Origin: Petrocella sp. FN5
GTDB taxonomy: Bacteria > Bacillota > Clostridia > Lachnospirales > Vallitaleaceae
Length of the DNA: 64,000 nucleotides
Direction: 5' to 3'
Assembly: GCF_029210395.1 (NCBI RefSeq)
Contig: NZ_JARGDP010000001.1
Location: 1 to 64,000, forward strand
The translations under genes were made by a program, and so were the position numbers. Position 1 is the stretch's first letter. Every line of letters begins with the position of its first letter. Positions 42,717 to 51,928 of the stretch are shown here, piece after piece. The notes below the pieces were generated by a model. That model made no database searches. It was not told where the DNA came from and saw only the letters and a list, made by a program, of their open reading frames with translations.

Positions 42717-45260
42717 ATGCATGAAAAAGTTAAAACAGGTATCATAGGTTTTGACGCAGTTATTGATCACTTTCGTTTAGGGGACAATGTGGTATGGCAA
42801 GTGGATTGCTTAGAGAGTTATGAAAAGGTTTTGCAACCTTATGTGGACCAAGCGTTACAAGATCAAAGGAAAATGGTCTACATTCGATTTGGAGCCCATA
42901 GACCTTTACTAAAAGCATCAGAAGTCATAAAGGTTTACGAGCCTTCTCCAGAAAAAGGCTTTGAGAGTTTTGCAACAGAAGTCTATAATATAGTAGCAAA
43001 TGAAGGCCTCAAGACATTTTATGTTTTTGATGTCTTAACGGACCTATTACAAAACTGGTATTCAGATTTGATGATTGGAAACTTTTTTGAGGTGACTTGT
43101 CCGTTCTTGTATGAACTTGATACCATTGCCTACTTTGCTATTATGAGAAATGCCCATACCTATTCCACCATTGCGACCATTAGAGAAACGACTCAGCTTT
43201 TATTAGATGTATACCAAGTAAAGGATGAGTTTTATATTCATCCTCTTAAAGTCTGGAAGCGGTATTCACCAACCATGTTTTTCCCCCATTTAATTGAAAC
43301 GGATAAGGTTACTTGTATTACAGCCAGCACCGAGTCTGCTTCACTTTTTTCAACCATTCGGCTAGGCGAAGAAAGACTGGATTATTGGGATGTTGTTTTT
43401 AAAGAAGCGAGGTTGGCTTTGGGGGCAGGCGATGAGGAACGAACCAAGGTCAAAGAAAGGCTTATGAAAAAGCTAATTGGACATGAGTCTCGTATGCTGG
43501 AGTTATGTAGAAGGTACTTTGACTTGGCAGATATATTGATGATTCAATCAAGAACACTTGGAACTGGTTTTATTGGTGGTAAAAGTGTAGGTATGCTTGT
43601 AGCTAGAAAAATAATAGAGAAAGAAGGGGAAAAGGCAATTTCTCATGCTCTTGAACCTCATGATTCATTTTATTTGGGATCGGATATCTTCTATACTTAT
43701 ATTGTGCAAAATGGTTGGTGGCAACTACGTTCAAAACAAAAAACACTAGAAGGTTATTTCAAATATGCTTCAGAGCTTAAAGAAAAACTAATGACGGGCA
43801 AGTTTCCGGAAAATATTAAAGAAAAATTTATGCTGATGCTAGAATATTTTGGACAATCCCCTATTATTGTAAGATCCAGTTCTCTTCAAGAAGATAATTT
43901 TGGCAATGCCTTTGCAGGAAAATATGAAAGTGTTTTCTGTGTTAACCAAGGAACAGAAGAAGAACGTTATAAAGCCTTTGAAAATGCAGTTAGAAAAGTC
44001 TATGCCAGCACAATGAATGAGGAAGCTTTAGAATATAGAATGAACAGAGGTCTTTTTGAACAAGATGAGCAGATGGCTATTCTAGTGCAAAGAGTATCCG
44101 GAGACTTCTATGAAGATGATTTTTTCCCTCATGCTGCTGGTGTTGGAAACTCATCCAACTTTTATGTATGGGACAAAAGTGTGGATATGGATGCAGGTAT
44201 GCTTAGATTGGTTTTTGGTCTTGGTACGAGGGCTGTTGACCGAACCGTTGTCGACTATGCCAAAATCGTCAATCTTGATCAACCATCTAGGGTACCACCT
44301 ATGAATCATGAGGATGAGAAGAAGTTCTCACAGCATTTTGTTGATGTACTCGCGCTAAAAGAAAATACATGGAAGACCAAAGAAATGGCATTATTTGCTA
44401 ATCGGAACTTAAAGGTGGATCAATCTCTGTTTTTTAGACCGGATGAACCAATGGTTAAAAGGTTGAGGGAGATGAAACGCTATGATGTACCTGCACCTTA
44501 TATATTGGATATGAGAAATATGGTTAATAAAACCGATTTTCCCATTATAATGCGAAAATTCCTGAAATTGCTTTCAAAAGTTTATGATTATCCGGTGGAT
44601 ATTGAATTCACGGTAAACTTTAAATCTGTAGAAGAGTATAAAATCAATCTTTTACAATGCAGACCCTTGCAGACAAAAGGCCTTGGTAAATCGGTGGAAA
44701 TGCCAAGGATACAGCATGAAAAGGACTGCTTTTTTAAATCTTCCGGTAATTTTATGGGTGGAAACGTTCACTTACCTATAGAATATGTGGTATTCATTAA
44801 ACCCAAGGCTTATCTTGAATTAACAGAACAAAAAAAATATGAATTAGCAAGACAAATTGGACAAATTAATAAAGCCTTAAAAGGTAAATCAGCCATGCTG
44901 ATGGGTCCGGGAAGATTTGGAACGACCACACCATCACTGGGTGTACCCCTTAACTTTCAAGAACTCTGTCATATGTCAGTGGTTTGTGAGATGGCATCCA
45001 TTGAGGCGGGATTCATGCCTGAACTGTCTTACGGTAGCCATTTCTTTCAAGACATCGTGGAAACAGGTATTTTTTATATTGCTTTATTTGAAGGCAATGA
45101 TGAAGTCCTACTTAATATGGAACAAGTATTATCCAAAGAAAATCAGCTATCTAAGGTATTAAACAACGCAAAAAAATGGGAAAATGTGATTCATATTGCC
45201 CATATGTCGTCCTTGGAGTTATTTTCAGATATAGTTACTCAGCAGCTGATTTGTTTATAA
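42717..45260 (+). CDS. PEP/pyruvate-binding domain protein (PPS/PPDK-like, without the phosphohistidine domain)
   Basis: The 847-residue protein has a long N-terminal region (about 1-260), partly P-loop-like in outline, and then an ATP-grasp PPDK_N domain with GFIGGKSVGMLVARKII, PIIVRSSSLQEDNFGNAFAGKYESVF (near residue 385), and LLQCRPLQTKG (about residue 650). The mobile phosphohistidine and the C-terminal PEP-binding barrel of PEP synthase and PPDK are missing, so it cannot be a complete dikinase. It may phosphorylate a partner or another substrate. ATG 42717 follows GGAGG; ATG 42705 overlaps it. The product ends before a terminator. Confidence 0.8.
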   Translation: MHEKVKTGIIGFDAVIDHFRLGDNVVWQVDCLESYEKVLQPYVDQALQDQRKMVYIRFGAHRPLLKASEVIKVYEPSPEKGFESFATEVYNIVANEGLKTFYVFDVLTDLLQNWYSDLMIGNFFEVTCPFLYELDTIAYFAIMRNAHTYSTIATIRETTQLLLDVYQVKDEFYIHPLKVWKRYSPTMFFPHLIETDKVTCITASTESASLFSTIRLGEERLDYWDVVFKEARLALGAGDEERTKVKERLMKKLIGHESRMLELCRRYFDLADILMIQSRTLGTGFIGGKSVGMLVARKIIEKEGEKAISHALEPHDSFYLGSDIFYTYIVQNGWWQLRSKQKTLEGYFKYASELKEKLMTGKFPENIKEKFMLMLEYFGQSPIIVRSSSLQEDNFGNAFAGKYESVFCVNQGTEEERYKAFENAVRKVYASTMNEEALEYRMNRGLFEQDEQMAILVQRVSGDFYEDDFFPHAAGVGNSSNFYVWDKSVDMDAGMLRLVFGLGTRAVDRTVVDYAKIVNLDQPSRVPPMNHEDEKKFSQHFVDVLALKENTWKTKEMALFANRNLKVDQSLFFRPDEPMVKRLREMKRYDVPAPYILDMRNMVNKTDFPIIMRKFLKLLSKVYDYPVDIEFTVNFKSVEEYKINLLQCRPLQTKGLGKSVEMPRIQHEKDCFFKSSGNFMGGNVHLPIEYVVFIKPKAYLELTEQKKYELARQIGQINKALKGKSAMLMGPGRFGTTTPSLGVPLNFQELCHMSVVCEMASIEAGFMPELSYGSHFFQDIVETGIFYIALFEGNDEVLLNMEQVLSKENQLSKVLNNAKKWENVIHIAHMSSLELFSDIVTQQLICL

Positions 45261-45312
45261 GATCAAAGCAAGATTTTTGACACGACCATTCATATTAAAT
45301 AAAGATCTATAA

Positions 45313-45353
45313 TAAAACAATCATATTTGATGAATGAATATGATTGTTTTTTG
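45313..45353 (+). terminator. Terminator after the PEP/pyruvate-binding gene
   Basis: AAAACAATCATAT pairs with ATATGATTGTTTT and runs into T6. Confidence 0.88.
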
Positions 45354-45434
45354 ATTATACGATTGCCTTAAAGTGCAGTATTACCAACTGAAAATGCATA
45401 AAACAGTCAAAACGCCAAAATTATATGACGGTTA

Positions 45435-45463
45435 TTGATTGTTTTTGAGCGAAGTGATATGAT
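45435..45463 (+). promoter_or_regulatory. Promoter of the fructose PTS operon
   Basis: TTGATT (45435-45440) and TATGAT (45458-45463) are 17 bases apart, about 30 bases before the first gene. CAAAAcgCCAAAA just upstream (near 45409) could be part of a DeoR-type operator. Confidence 0.5.
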
Positions 45464-45492
45464 GAAGTCAATTAAAAGAAAGGATGTTTGCT

Positions 45493-47145
45493 GTGATAGG
45501 AGTATCAGTATTTAAAGGTGTAGGCATTGGAAAAGCTTTCAATTATGAAATCGAATCCATAATCATACCTAAAGAGATGATTGAAGAAAATGAGATGGAT
45601 GTTACACTTGATAACCTTAATATTGCCATTGGCAATCAAAAGACATCACTAGAAGCACATATGAAACATGTGGAAGAAACCATAGGTACCTCTGAAAGTC
45701 AGATTTTTTCTGCTCATATTGAGATTCTAAACGACCCTGAACTGATCAGTCGGATTCGTAAGAATATTGTTGGAAAAAAGATGAACCTAGTTGCCGCTAT
45801 AGATGAAGCAAAGAACTTTTATGTTGAAATGTTAAGTGCCCTTGAAGACCACTACATCCGGGAACGTGCAAGAGACATTGAAGACGTTATGGAAGGCTTA
45901 CTAAAAAACATATTAGGGCTGTCAGATAATCCCTTAGATAACATCAGGGAAGCGACAATCCTATTTGCTAAAGATTTAAGCCCATCTGAGACCATACATT
46001 TGAATGATTGGGTCAAAGGAATTGTACTCAGTGAAGGCAGTATTACCAGCCATAGCGCTATTGTGGCCAAAGCAAAAGGCATACCGACCATAGTGGGGTA
46101 CAAAGAGGCTCAGATTCCCGATGGTAAATCTTTGATTTTAGATACTGTAGCAACAAAGTTATTGATTGACCCCACAGAATCGGAATTAGAAACCTATAAA
46201 GAAAAAGTTAAAGAAGAAGCATTACATCAGAAGCGTTTAAGACAACTGGTAAAAGTGGAAGCCATAACAAAAGATCATAGACATATTGAGCTTTTTGGCA
46301 ATGTTGGTTCGGCAGAAGAAGCCCTATCCATTGTGGACCATGGTGGCTTTGGTGTCGGACTGCTTAGGACAGAACTGGTCTATATGAACAGTAAGGATTG
46401 GCCGACAGAAGATGAACAATATAAAACATATGAAGGTATAGCAAAAAATGTCAATGGCGAGGTCATTATTCGAACATTAGACATTGGTGGGGATAAAACT
46501 TTGCCCTATTTCACATTTCCGAAAGAAGAAAACCCATTTTTGGGGCTTAGGGCCATTCGGTTCTGTCATAAAAATAAGGAAATCTTCAAAACACAACTAA
46601 GAGCAATTTTAAAACTCAGTGCTGCCTATCCGGTAAAAATTATGTTTCCTATGATTGGTTCCTTAGAAGAACTATTAGAAGCAAGAAAATGTCTTGATGA
46701 AGCAAAGGAATCCTTGAAGGCGGAAAACCAAGCTTATAATGAAGATATCCCAGTAGGAATTATGATAGAAATACCATCAGCGGTATTTGCCATCGACTTA
46801 TTATCCGACCATGTAGATTTTGTATCGATTGGTACCAACGATTTATGTCAATATACATTAGCGGTCGATCGCTTGAATCCGGAAGTGGCTTATCTATACG
46901 ATGCTTTTAATATCAGCATCATACGTATGATTGATCATGTGGTACAAGGATGTAAGCCAAAAAGGGTCAAAGTAGGGATTTGTGGGGAAATGGCCAGTGA
47001 TGTAGAAGCAGCCCAAATTCTTGTAGGACTGGGTGTAGATGAACTATCTGTAAGTCCATCTATGATTCCCTATGTAAAAGAAGTCATAATAAACTCAAAC
47101 TATGAAGATCTTAAGGTGGATGCACAACGCATCATAAAACGATAG
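45493..47145 (+). CDS. ptsI: PTS enzyme I (phosphoenolpyruvate-protein phosphotransferase)
   Basis: The 550-residue protein passes phosphate from PEP to HPr. It shows the N-terminal HPr-binding helices, the active-site histidine in SEGSITSHSAIVAKAKGIPT (about residue 184), then the PEP-binding barrel with VIIRTLDIGGDKTLPYF, FLGLRAIRFC and VSIGTNDLCQYTLAVDR, all typical of EI. It lies at the head of the fructose operon instead of a general ptsHI locus. GTG 45493 is nine bases after AAAGG; ATG 45484 touches the ribosome site. Gene order suggests it serves this system with its own HPr. Confidence 0.93.
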   Translation: MIGVSVFKGVGIGKAFNYEIESIIIPKEMIEENEMDVTLDNLNIAIGNQKTSLEAHMKHVEETIGTSESQIFSAHIEILNDPELISRIRKNIVGKKMNLVAAIDEAKNFYVEMLSALEDHYIRERARDIEDVMEGLLKNILGLSDNPLDNIREATILFAKDLSPSETIHLNDWVKGIVLSEGSITSHSAIVAKAKGIPTIVGYKEAQIPDGKSLILDTVATKLLIDPTESELETYKEKVKEEALHQKRLRQLVKVEAITKDHRHIELFGNVGSAEEALSIVDHGGFGVGLLRTELVYMNSKDWPTEDEQYKTYEGIAKNVNGEVIIRTLDIGGDKTLPYFTFPKEENPFLGLRAIRFCHKNKEIFKTQLRAILKLSAAYPVKIMFPMIGSLEELLEARKCLDEAKESLKAENQAYNEDIPVGIMIEIPSAVFAIDLLSDHVDFVSIGTNDLCQYTLAVDRLNPEVAYLYDAFNISIIRMIDHVVQGCKPKRVKVGICGEMASDVEAAQILVGLGVDELSVSPSMIPYVKEVIINSNYEDLKVDAQRIIKR

Positions 47146-47155
47146 GAGGAAAATT

Positions 47156-47602
47156 ATGTTAATAAATGAAGAACTGATTGTTATACCTGTGCAACAAAAA
47201 ACAAAAGAAGGTGTTATAGAGGAATTGGCAGAAGTTGCGTTTTCTGTAGGAAGAATTGCTGACAAAGCCAAGTATGTAGCTGCCGTTTTGAAGCGAGAAG
47301 AAGAGTATTCAACTGCTGTTGGTTTTCATGTAGCTATACCCCATGGAAAAACAGACGCTGTAACGGAACCTTTCTTAATGTATGGCCGTGTAGATAAAGT
47401 AGATTGGAAGGCACTTGATGGAGAACCTGTTGATCATGTGTTCATGATTGGTGTACCGGAAAAAGAAGCAGGTAGTACCCATTTACAGATATTGGCTAAG
47501 CTATCTAGAAGGCTTATGAAAGAAGAATTTCGAAGTGAACTGACACAAGCAACAGACGCTCAAGCGATTATTGATGTGTTGAAGAAAAATGAACTGCTAT
47601 AG
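47156..47602 (+). CDS. PTS fructose transporter, EIIA component
   Basis: The 148-residue protein is a fructose/mannitol-type EIIA. The phosphorylated histidine is H63 in GFHVAIPHGKTDAV. It passes phosphate from HPr to EIIB of the fructose permease encoded downstream. It is a separate protein here, whereas many fructose systems carry EIIA fused to HPr or the permease. The ATG is nine bases after the EI stop, preceded by AGGAGGA, so the two are co-translated. It is likely cytosolic. Confidence 0.92.
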   Translation: MLINEELIVIPVQQKTKEGVIEELAEVAFSVGRIADKAKYVAAVLKREEEYSTAVGFHVAIPHGKTDAVTEPFLMYGRVDKVDWKALDGEPVDHVFMIGVPEKEAGSTHLQILAKLSRRLMKEEFRSELTQATDAQAIIDVLKKNELL

Positions 47603-47610
47603 GTGAGCTT

Positions 47611-48423
47611 ATGATGCCAGAAGAAAGAAGACAGAAGATTATTGAGATTCTATACGCCAATAAAAGTGCAACTGTTAAAAATCTATGTGATCAACTTATG
47701 GCTTCGGAAGCAACGATTCGTAGGGATTTGACGGTACTTGAGGATGAAGAAAAACTTGAAAGGGTACATGGTGGTGCCATTATTCAGTCCAATGTGCCCA
47801 TTGAAAAAGAAGACACTTATAATGAAAAAGAAGGTGTCTATCTATATGAAAAAAAACAAATCGCAAAAGTAGCTTTTTCTTATTTGCGGGAGAATGACAG
47901 CATTTTCTTAGATGGGGGAACAACAACCATTGAGTTGGCCAAATTAATTGGTAGAAGCAGAATAAAAATCAATGTCTTTACCAATGCACCTCATTTTACT
48001 CAGTTTATAGCCGGAAACCCTAAGGCAGAGCAATTTATTCTTGGGGGCAGAATTAGAAACAACACACTTGCAGTTGTAGGACAGTTGGCTATTGATACCA
48101 TACGAAGATTCCGCATAAACAAGGTGTTTATAGGCGTTAATGCCATAAGCCTTGAGTATGGATTAACAACACCTGATTTTGAAGAAGCGGAAATGAAGCG
48201 GGCAATATTAGAAAAAGGAAGAGAAAGGTATATTCTTGCAGATGCCAGTAAGTTCAATAAAGTAGCATTGTGTGAAATATTACCAATCAGCGCAGTTGAC
48301 ACCATCATCACTTCATCTCTTGAAGAGGATGAAATCAAAGAGAAGTTTAAGCTTGAAGGTGTCTTATTGGTTGAAGCAACAAAAAAGGAGGCGGGCATGT
48401 ATGATTACGACGGTGACGCTTAA
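47611..48423 (+). CDS. DeoR/GlpR-family regulator of the fructose operon (FruR-like)
   Basis: The 270-residue regulator has a DeoR winged helix with recognition segment ASEATIRRDLTVLEDEEKLERVHGG (about residues 31-55). The sugar-phosphate effector domain contains IFLDGGTTTIELAKLIG and the final ILADASKFNKVALCEI. Position inside the operon and family practice suggest that it binds fructose-1-phosphate and represses the operon. ATG 47611 and ATG 47614 both sit just after AGGTGAG. Its last 23 bases overlap the fruK start, giving coupling. Confidence 0.9.
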   Translation: MMPEERRQKIIEILYANKSATVKNLCDQLMASEATIRRDLTVLEDEEKLERVHGGAIIQSNVPIEKEDTYNEKEGVYLYEKKQIAKVAFSYLRENDSIFLDGGTTTIELAKLIGRSRIKINVFTNAPHFTQFIAGNPKAEQFILGGRIRNNTLAVVGQLAIDTIRRFRINKVFIGVNAISLEYGLTTPDFEEAEMKRAILEKGRERYILADASKFNKVALCEILPISAVDTIITSSLEEDEIKEKFKLEGVLLVEATKKEAGMYDYDGDA

Positions 48424-49351
48424 CCCGGCAATTGATAAGATTATCGAAATCAGGGGATTAACAGTGGGTCAAGTGCATAGAGCTCAAAGGCAAGTCGTAA
48501 CCCTTGGGGGTAAAAGTATTAATGTTGCACGAATTATATCGAGTCTTAGTGAGGCAACAAAAGCCATATGTTTTGCCGGACGGGATAATTTTGAAGGTAT
48601 TAAGAATCATGCCCAGGCAGATGGCATCCCGATTGATGCAATACTGGTCAGTGGTAGTACTCGAACCAATGTTAAGATTGTTGAACCTGACCAGAATTAT
48701 AGAACGACGGATATCAACGAAATTGGTTTTAAGGTTACAGACGGTGAACGGGAAGCCATGACTGCAAAAATCTTAGAGGCAGGAAAAAACAGCGAATATG
48801 TGGTACTCAGTGGCAGTCTTCCGGAAGGCATATCTAATAGGTATTATAGGGAAATTGCAGAGAAACTAAAAGGCGTTACAAAGGTAATCATTGATGCGGA
48901 TGACAGAATTTTATTAGAAAGCCTTAAAGGATCACCGTATCTGATTAAGCCGAATATCCATGAACTGGAAGCGGCGCTTGATATGAAGCTTGAGAGTAAG
49001 GAGCGTATTGTCCATGCATGCAAAAAAGTAATTGATGATTATGGCGTCAATTATGTACTGGTGTCCATGGGCGAAGAGGGTAGTATTCTGGTCAGTGAAA
49101 GGTATGCACTATCGGCAGGCATTTTGCCACTTAAGGTGGTAAGTACAGTCGGCGCAGGTGATGCAATGCTGGCAGGATTCATCTACGGATTGAAAACACA
49201 TCAAGATTGTGATGAGCTTGATTGTTTGATAAAGGCACTGTCATATGGAGTGGCATCAAGTTCTATCGCCATCAGCACTCAAAGTCATATGCCCATTGAA
49301 GCATTAACTTTGACGGTGAGAGCGAAGGAAGTCGCCATTTCAAGGCTATAG
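48401..49351 (+). CDS. fruK: 1-phosphofructokinase
   Basis: The 316-residue PfkB-family sugar kinase starts MITTVTLNPAIDK. The GGKSINVARIISSL motif (about 37-50) and the C-terminal ATP motif VVSTVGAGDAMLAGFIYG hold the anion-binding GAGD. It phosphorylates fructose-1-phosphate, the product of this PTS, to fructose-1,6-bisphosphate. The start is ATG 48401, nine bases after GGAGG and inside the end of the regulator gene; an upstream in-frame extension is read-through of that gene. Confidence 0.94.
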   Translation: MITTVTLNPAIDKIIEIRGLTVGQVHRAQRQVVTLGGKSINVARIISSLSEATKAICFAGRDNFEGIKNHAQADGIPIDAILVSGSTRTNVKIVEPDQNYRTTDINEIGFKVTDGEREAMTAKILEAGKNSEYVVLSGSLPEGISNRYYREIAEKLKGVTKVIIDADDRILLESLKGSPYLIKPNIHELEAALDMKLESKERIVHACKKVIDDYGVNYVLVSMGEEGSILVSERYALSAGILPLKVVSTVGAGDAMLAGFIYGLKTHQDCDELDCLIKALSYGVASSSIAISTQSHMPIEALTLTVRAKEVAISRL

Positions 49352-49382
49352 CTTTAACAAAAATTGTATAGGAGGAATGAAA

Positions 49383-50753
49383 ATGAGGATTTTAGCAGTA
49401 ACAGCATGTCCAACGGGTATCGCACACACGTATATGGCAGCAGAGGCCATTGAAGAAGCAGCAAAGAAAAAAGGTTATGAAATCAAAGTAGAAACAAGGG
49501 GTTCTGTAGGTGTCGAAAACGAACTAACCAGTGAAGACATTGCAGCAGCCGACGCCATAATCTTAGCCTGTGACACATCTGTGCCTATGGAACGGTTTTC
49601 TGGGAAAAAACTGGTATCTGTGGCAGTAAGTGATGCACTTAAGGACGCAAACAAATTAATTGAGGACGCACTAAAAGCACCTGTTTATAAAGCATCAGGT
49701 AGCAACCTTGTAGATGACGTTGCTGGTATCAAAGCAAAAAGAAAAGATGAAAGCAAGGGTGCTTATAAACATTTGATGAATGGTGTATCCTTTATGATAC
49801 CCTTCGTTGTAGCTGGTGGTATTGCCATTGCACTTAGTTTTATGTTTGGTTATGACGCCTTTCAACAAGAAGGTACTTTGGCAGCTTATTTAATGAACAT
49901 CGGTGGTGGTGCAGGTTTTGCACTTATGATTCCTGTACTAGCCGGTTATATTGCCTATTCTATAGCGGATCGACCCGGTTTGGCTGTAGGTATGATCGGT
50001 GGTTCAGTAGCGGTTCAATTGAACGCAGGTTTCCTTGGCGCCATCGTTGCCGGATTTATGGCCGGTTATGTGGTCAACCTGATTAAGAAGTATATTAAAT
50101 TACCTAAAACACTTCAAGGTATTATGCCGGTATTAATTATACCTGTATTTGGTTCATTGATTGTCGGTTTATCATTTTTCTATATTATAGGCGCACCAGT
50201 TGCGGCCATTAACACAGCAATGAATAACTTCCTAACAGGTATGTCGGGTACGAATGCAATTCTTCTAGGATTAATTATCGGATTAATGATGGCCTTTGAT
50301 ATGGGTGGTCCTGTCAACAAAGCGGCCTATGCTTTTGGAACCGGTACGTTGGTTGCAGGAACTGGCTCAGCGATTATGGCGGCTGTTATGGCAGCGGGCA
50401 TGGTGCCACCACTTGGACTTGCAGTCGCAACATTTATATTTAAGGATAAATTCACCTTAGCAGAAAAAGAAGCCGGAAAAGCGGCTGCAGTGCTTGGCGC
50501 TAGTTTTATAACAGAAGGTGCGATTCCTTTTGCAGCAGCAGATCCACTTCGTGTTATTCCTTCCATCATGGCAGGTGCTGCAGTGACTGGTGCCTTATCA
50601 ATGGCATTTAACGCGACTTTATCGGTGCCTCACGGTGGACTGTTCGTATTTTTTGCAGTTGAAAACGTAGCAATGTATATTGTAGCAATCCTTGCAGGTA
50701 CAGCTGTAACAGCAATCCTTATAGGTATGCTAAAGAAAAAAACAGAGGTGTAA
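49383..50753 (+). CDS. fruA: PTS fructose transporter, EIIBC component
   Basis: The 456-residue permease has an N-terminal EIIB domain, MRILAVTACPTGIAHTYMAA, with the phosphorylated Cys 9, a linker near residues 100-125, and an EIIC domain with about nine membrane helices (from SFMIPFVVAGGIAIALSF). It imports fructose and phosphorylates it at C1. It lacks EIIA, which is encoded separately. ATG 49383 is seven bases after GGAGG; ATG 49377 is too close to it. Confidence 0.94.
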   Translation: MRILAVTACPTGIAHTYMAAEAIEEAAKKKGYEIKVETRGSVGVENELTSEDIAAADAIILACDTSVPMERFSGKKLVSVAVSDALKDANKLIEDALKAPVYKASGSNLVDDVAGIKAKRKDESKGAYKHLMNGVSFMIPFVVAGGIAIALSFMFGYDAFQQEGTLAAYLMNIGGGAGFALMIPVLAGYIAYSIADRPGLAVGMIGGSVAVQLNAGFLGAIVAGFMAGYVVNLIKKYIKLPKTLQGIMPVLIIPVFGSLIVGLSFFYIIGAPVAAINTAMNNFLTGMSGTNAILLGLIIGLMMAFDMGGPVNKAAYAFGTGTLVAGTGSAIMAAVMAAGMVPPLGLAVATFIFKDKFTLAEKEAGKAAAVLGASFITEGAIPFAAADPLRVIPSIMAGAAVTGALSMAFNATLSVPHGGLFVFFAVENVAMYIVAILAGTAVTAILIGMLKKKTEV

Positions 50754-50756
50754 AAC

Positions 50757-51008
50757 ATGGTAGAATTCACAACAACAGTAGGCTTTGAAGAAGGCTTACA
50801 CGCAAGACCGGCGGCCGAACTGGTTAAAGTATGTCAGAAGGCGTTGGCAGATATTAAGATTATAAAAGATGACCTAGAAGTAAACCCCAAAAGCATTCTA
50901 GGCATATTGACCCTTGGCGCAGCCCATGGAGATAAGATCAGAATTCTTGTCAATGGATCAGATGAAAATGATGTAGCCAAGAATCTTAAAGCATTCTTCA
51001 ACAAATAA
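50757..51008 (+). CDS. ptsH: HPr phosphocarrier protein
   Basis: The 83-residue protein is a complete HPr. The active His 15 lies in GLHARPAAEL, and Ser 46 in NPKSILGILTLG corresponds to the HprK/P regulatory site. It carries phosphate from EI to EIIA. Here it ends the fructose operon, three bases after the permease stop, and EI sits at the start. With both general components present, the operon is a self-sufficient phosphorelay. Whether it also serves catabolite control cannot be told. Confidence 0.94.
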   Translation: MVEFTTTVGFEEGLHARPAAELVKVCQKALADIKIIKDDLEVNPKSILGILTLGAAHGDKIRILVNGSDENDVAKNLKAFFNK

Positions 51009-51022
51009 AACCCAAGATAAAA

Positions 51023-51063
51023 ATAGAACCGATTGGATTGACATCCGAGTCGGTTCTTTTTTA
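51023..51063 (+). terminator. Terminator of the fructose PTS operon
   Basis: AGAACCGA pairs with TCGGTTCT, with an inner TGGAT / ATCCGA stem, and runs into T6. Confidence 0.88.
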
Positions 51064-51163
51064 TTCTCTAGGAAATGCTTACGATTGCTTTAGCGTTAAG
51101 GGAATTAAATCGTTAACATTTAAGAGGCAAAAGGAGATTAGACGCTTTGTTTGGAAAAAATCA

Positions 51164-51928
51164 TTATTCTCTTGCCTCTGCTTTTCTCAGTAGTAAATAG
51201 AAGCATCCAGCCAGAAACAAACTTAGGATGAAGAAAGTTAATACAGCCATATAGGGGTTCCTGGTTTGCCAACCAAAAATAGTGTCGATGAATGCACCAA
51301 AACTAAGTAGCCAGGTTTTTGGTAGAAAGCCGACTAAATTCCTAAGCAATACAAGGAGTGCTATAGGGGCAACGGAGACAATGACCTTCACAAGATTATT
51401 ACTTCTGAAATAAACCATCGTAATGACAACACCCAATGCAAAGAAAAGCACATATGCGGCAAATTGCCAAATGACTGTAGAAGAAAGTGTGAAAAAAGTA
51501 TTGCTTTGCTTCCATACATATTCCATCGTATTCCAATCAAACATACCTGTATCACGAAAAGTACCATAAATCATGTCATAATTCGTTGGTGAAGGAACGA
51601 AAATATTATAAATACGATTTATAACCAGGTCAATAATTGACATTAAGAATGCTATTGGTAAAATGGCAAGTAATAACCCGCTAAAAAAAGCTTTTCTTGA
51701 TAGATTATTGGCTTGAGAGAAGTTGAAGTTTTCTTTGAAGGCATTTAGACCCATAATAAAAAGAAACACAACGGTTGAAAACTCAAGTCCGGAGGAAGAA
51801 GAATTCTGACCACTATTTGAATTACTGACAGCCAGGAAAGAAATAACCATAATAAAAATCATGTAGTATATCATAGTGGAAGGTAGCATCATTCGTATAT
51901 GGAATTTAGCCAACTTTAGAGATTTCAT
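51164..51928 (-). CDS. ABC transporter membrane subunit
   Basis: The 254-residue protein has about six membrane helices with a large loop near residues 100-135. It resembles the permeases of YtrA-linked ABC units but has no sharp motif. ATG 51928 lies six bases after GGAGGTG and overlaps the ATPase gene by 23 bases. It works with the ATPase, probably exporting a peptide, antibiotic or lipid. The substrate is unknown. Confidence 0.75.
   Translation of the reverse strand: MKSLKLAKFHIRMMLPSTMIYYMIFIMVISFLAVSNSNSGQNSSSSGLEFSTVVFLFIMGLNAFKENFNFSQANNLSRKAFFSGLLLAILPIAFLMSIIDLVINRIYNIFVPSPTNYDMIYGTFRDTGMFDWNTMEYVWKQSNTFFTLSSTVIWQFAAYVLFFALGVVITMVYFRSNNLVKVIVSVAPIALLVLLRNLVGFLPKTWLLSFGAFIDTIFGWQTRNPYMAVLTFFILSLFLAGCFYLLLRKAEARE

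Noticed and set aside
48272-48400. Longer form of FruK
   Set aside because: The extra 43 residues are read-through of the regulator gene in another frame; ATG 48401 gives the standard FruK N-terminus behind GGAGG.
51123-51179. AGAGGCAA / TTGCCTCT inverted pair as a terminator of the ABC operon
   Set aside because: The loop is over 40 bases and the second arm lies in the permease coding end, so it is too weak to call.
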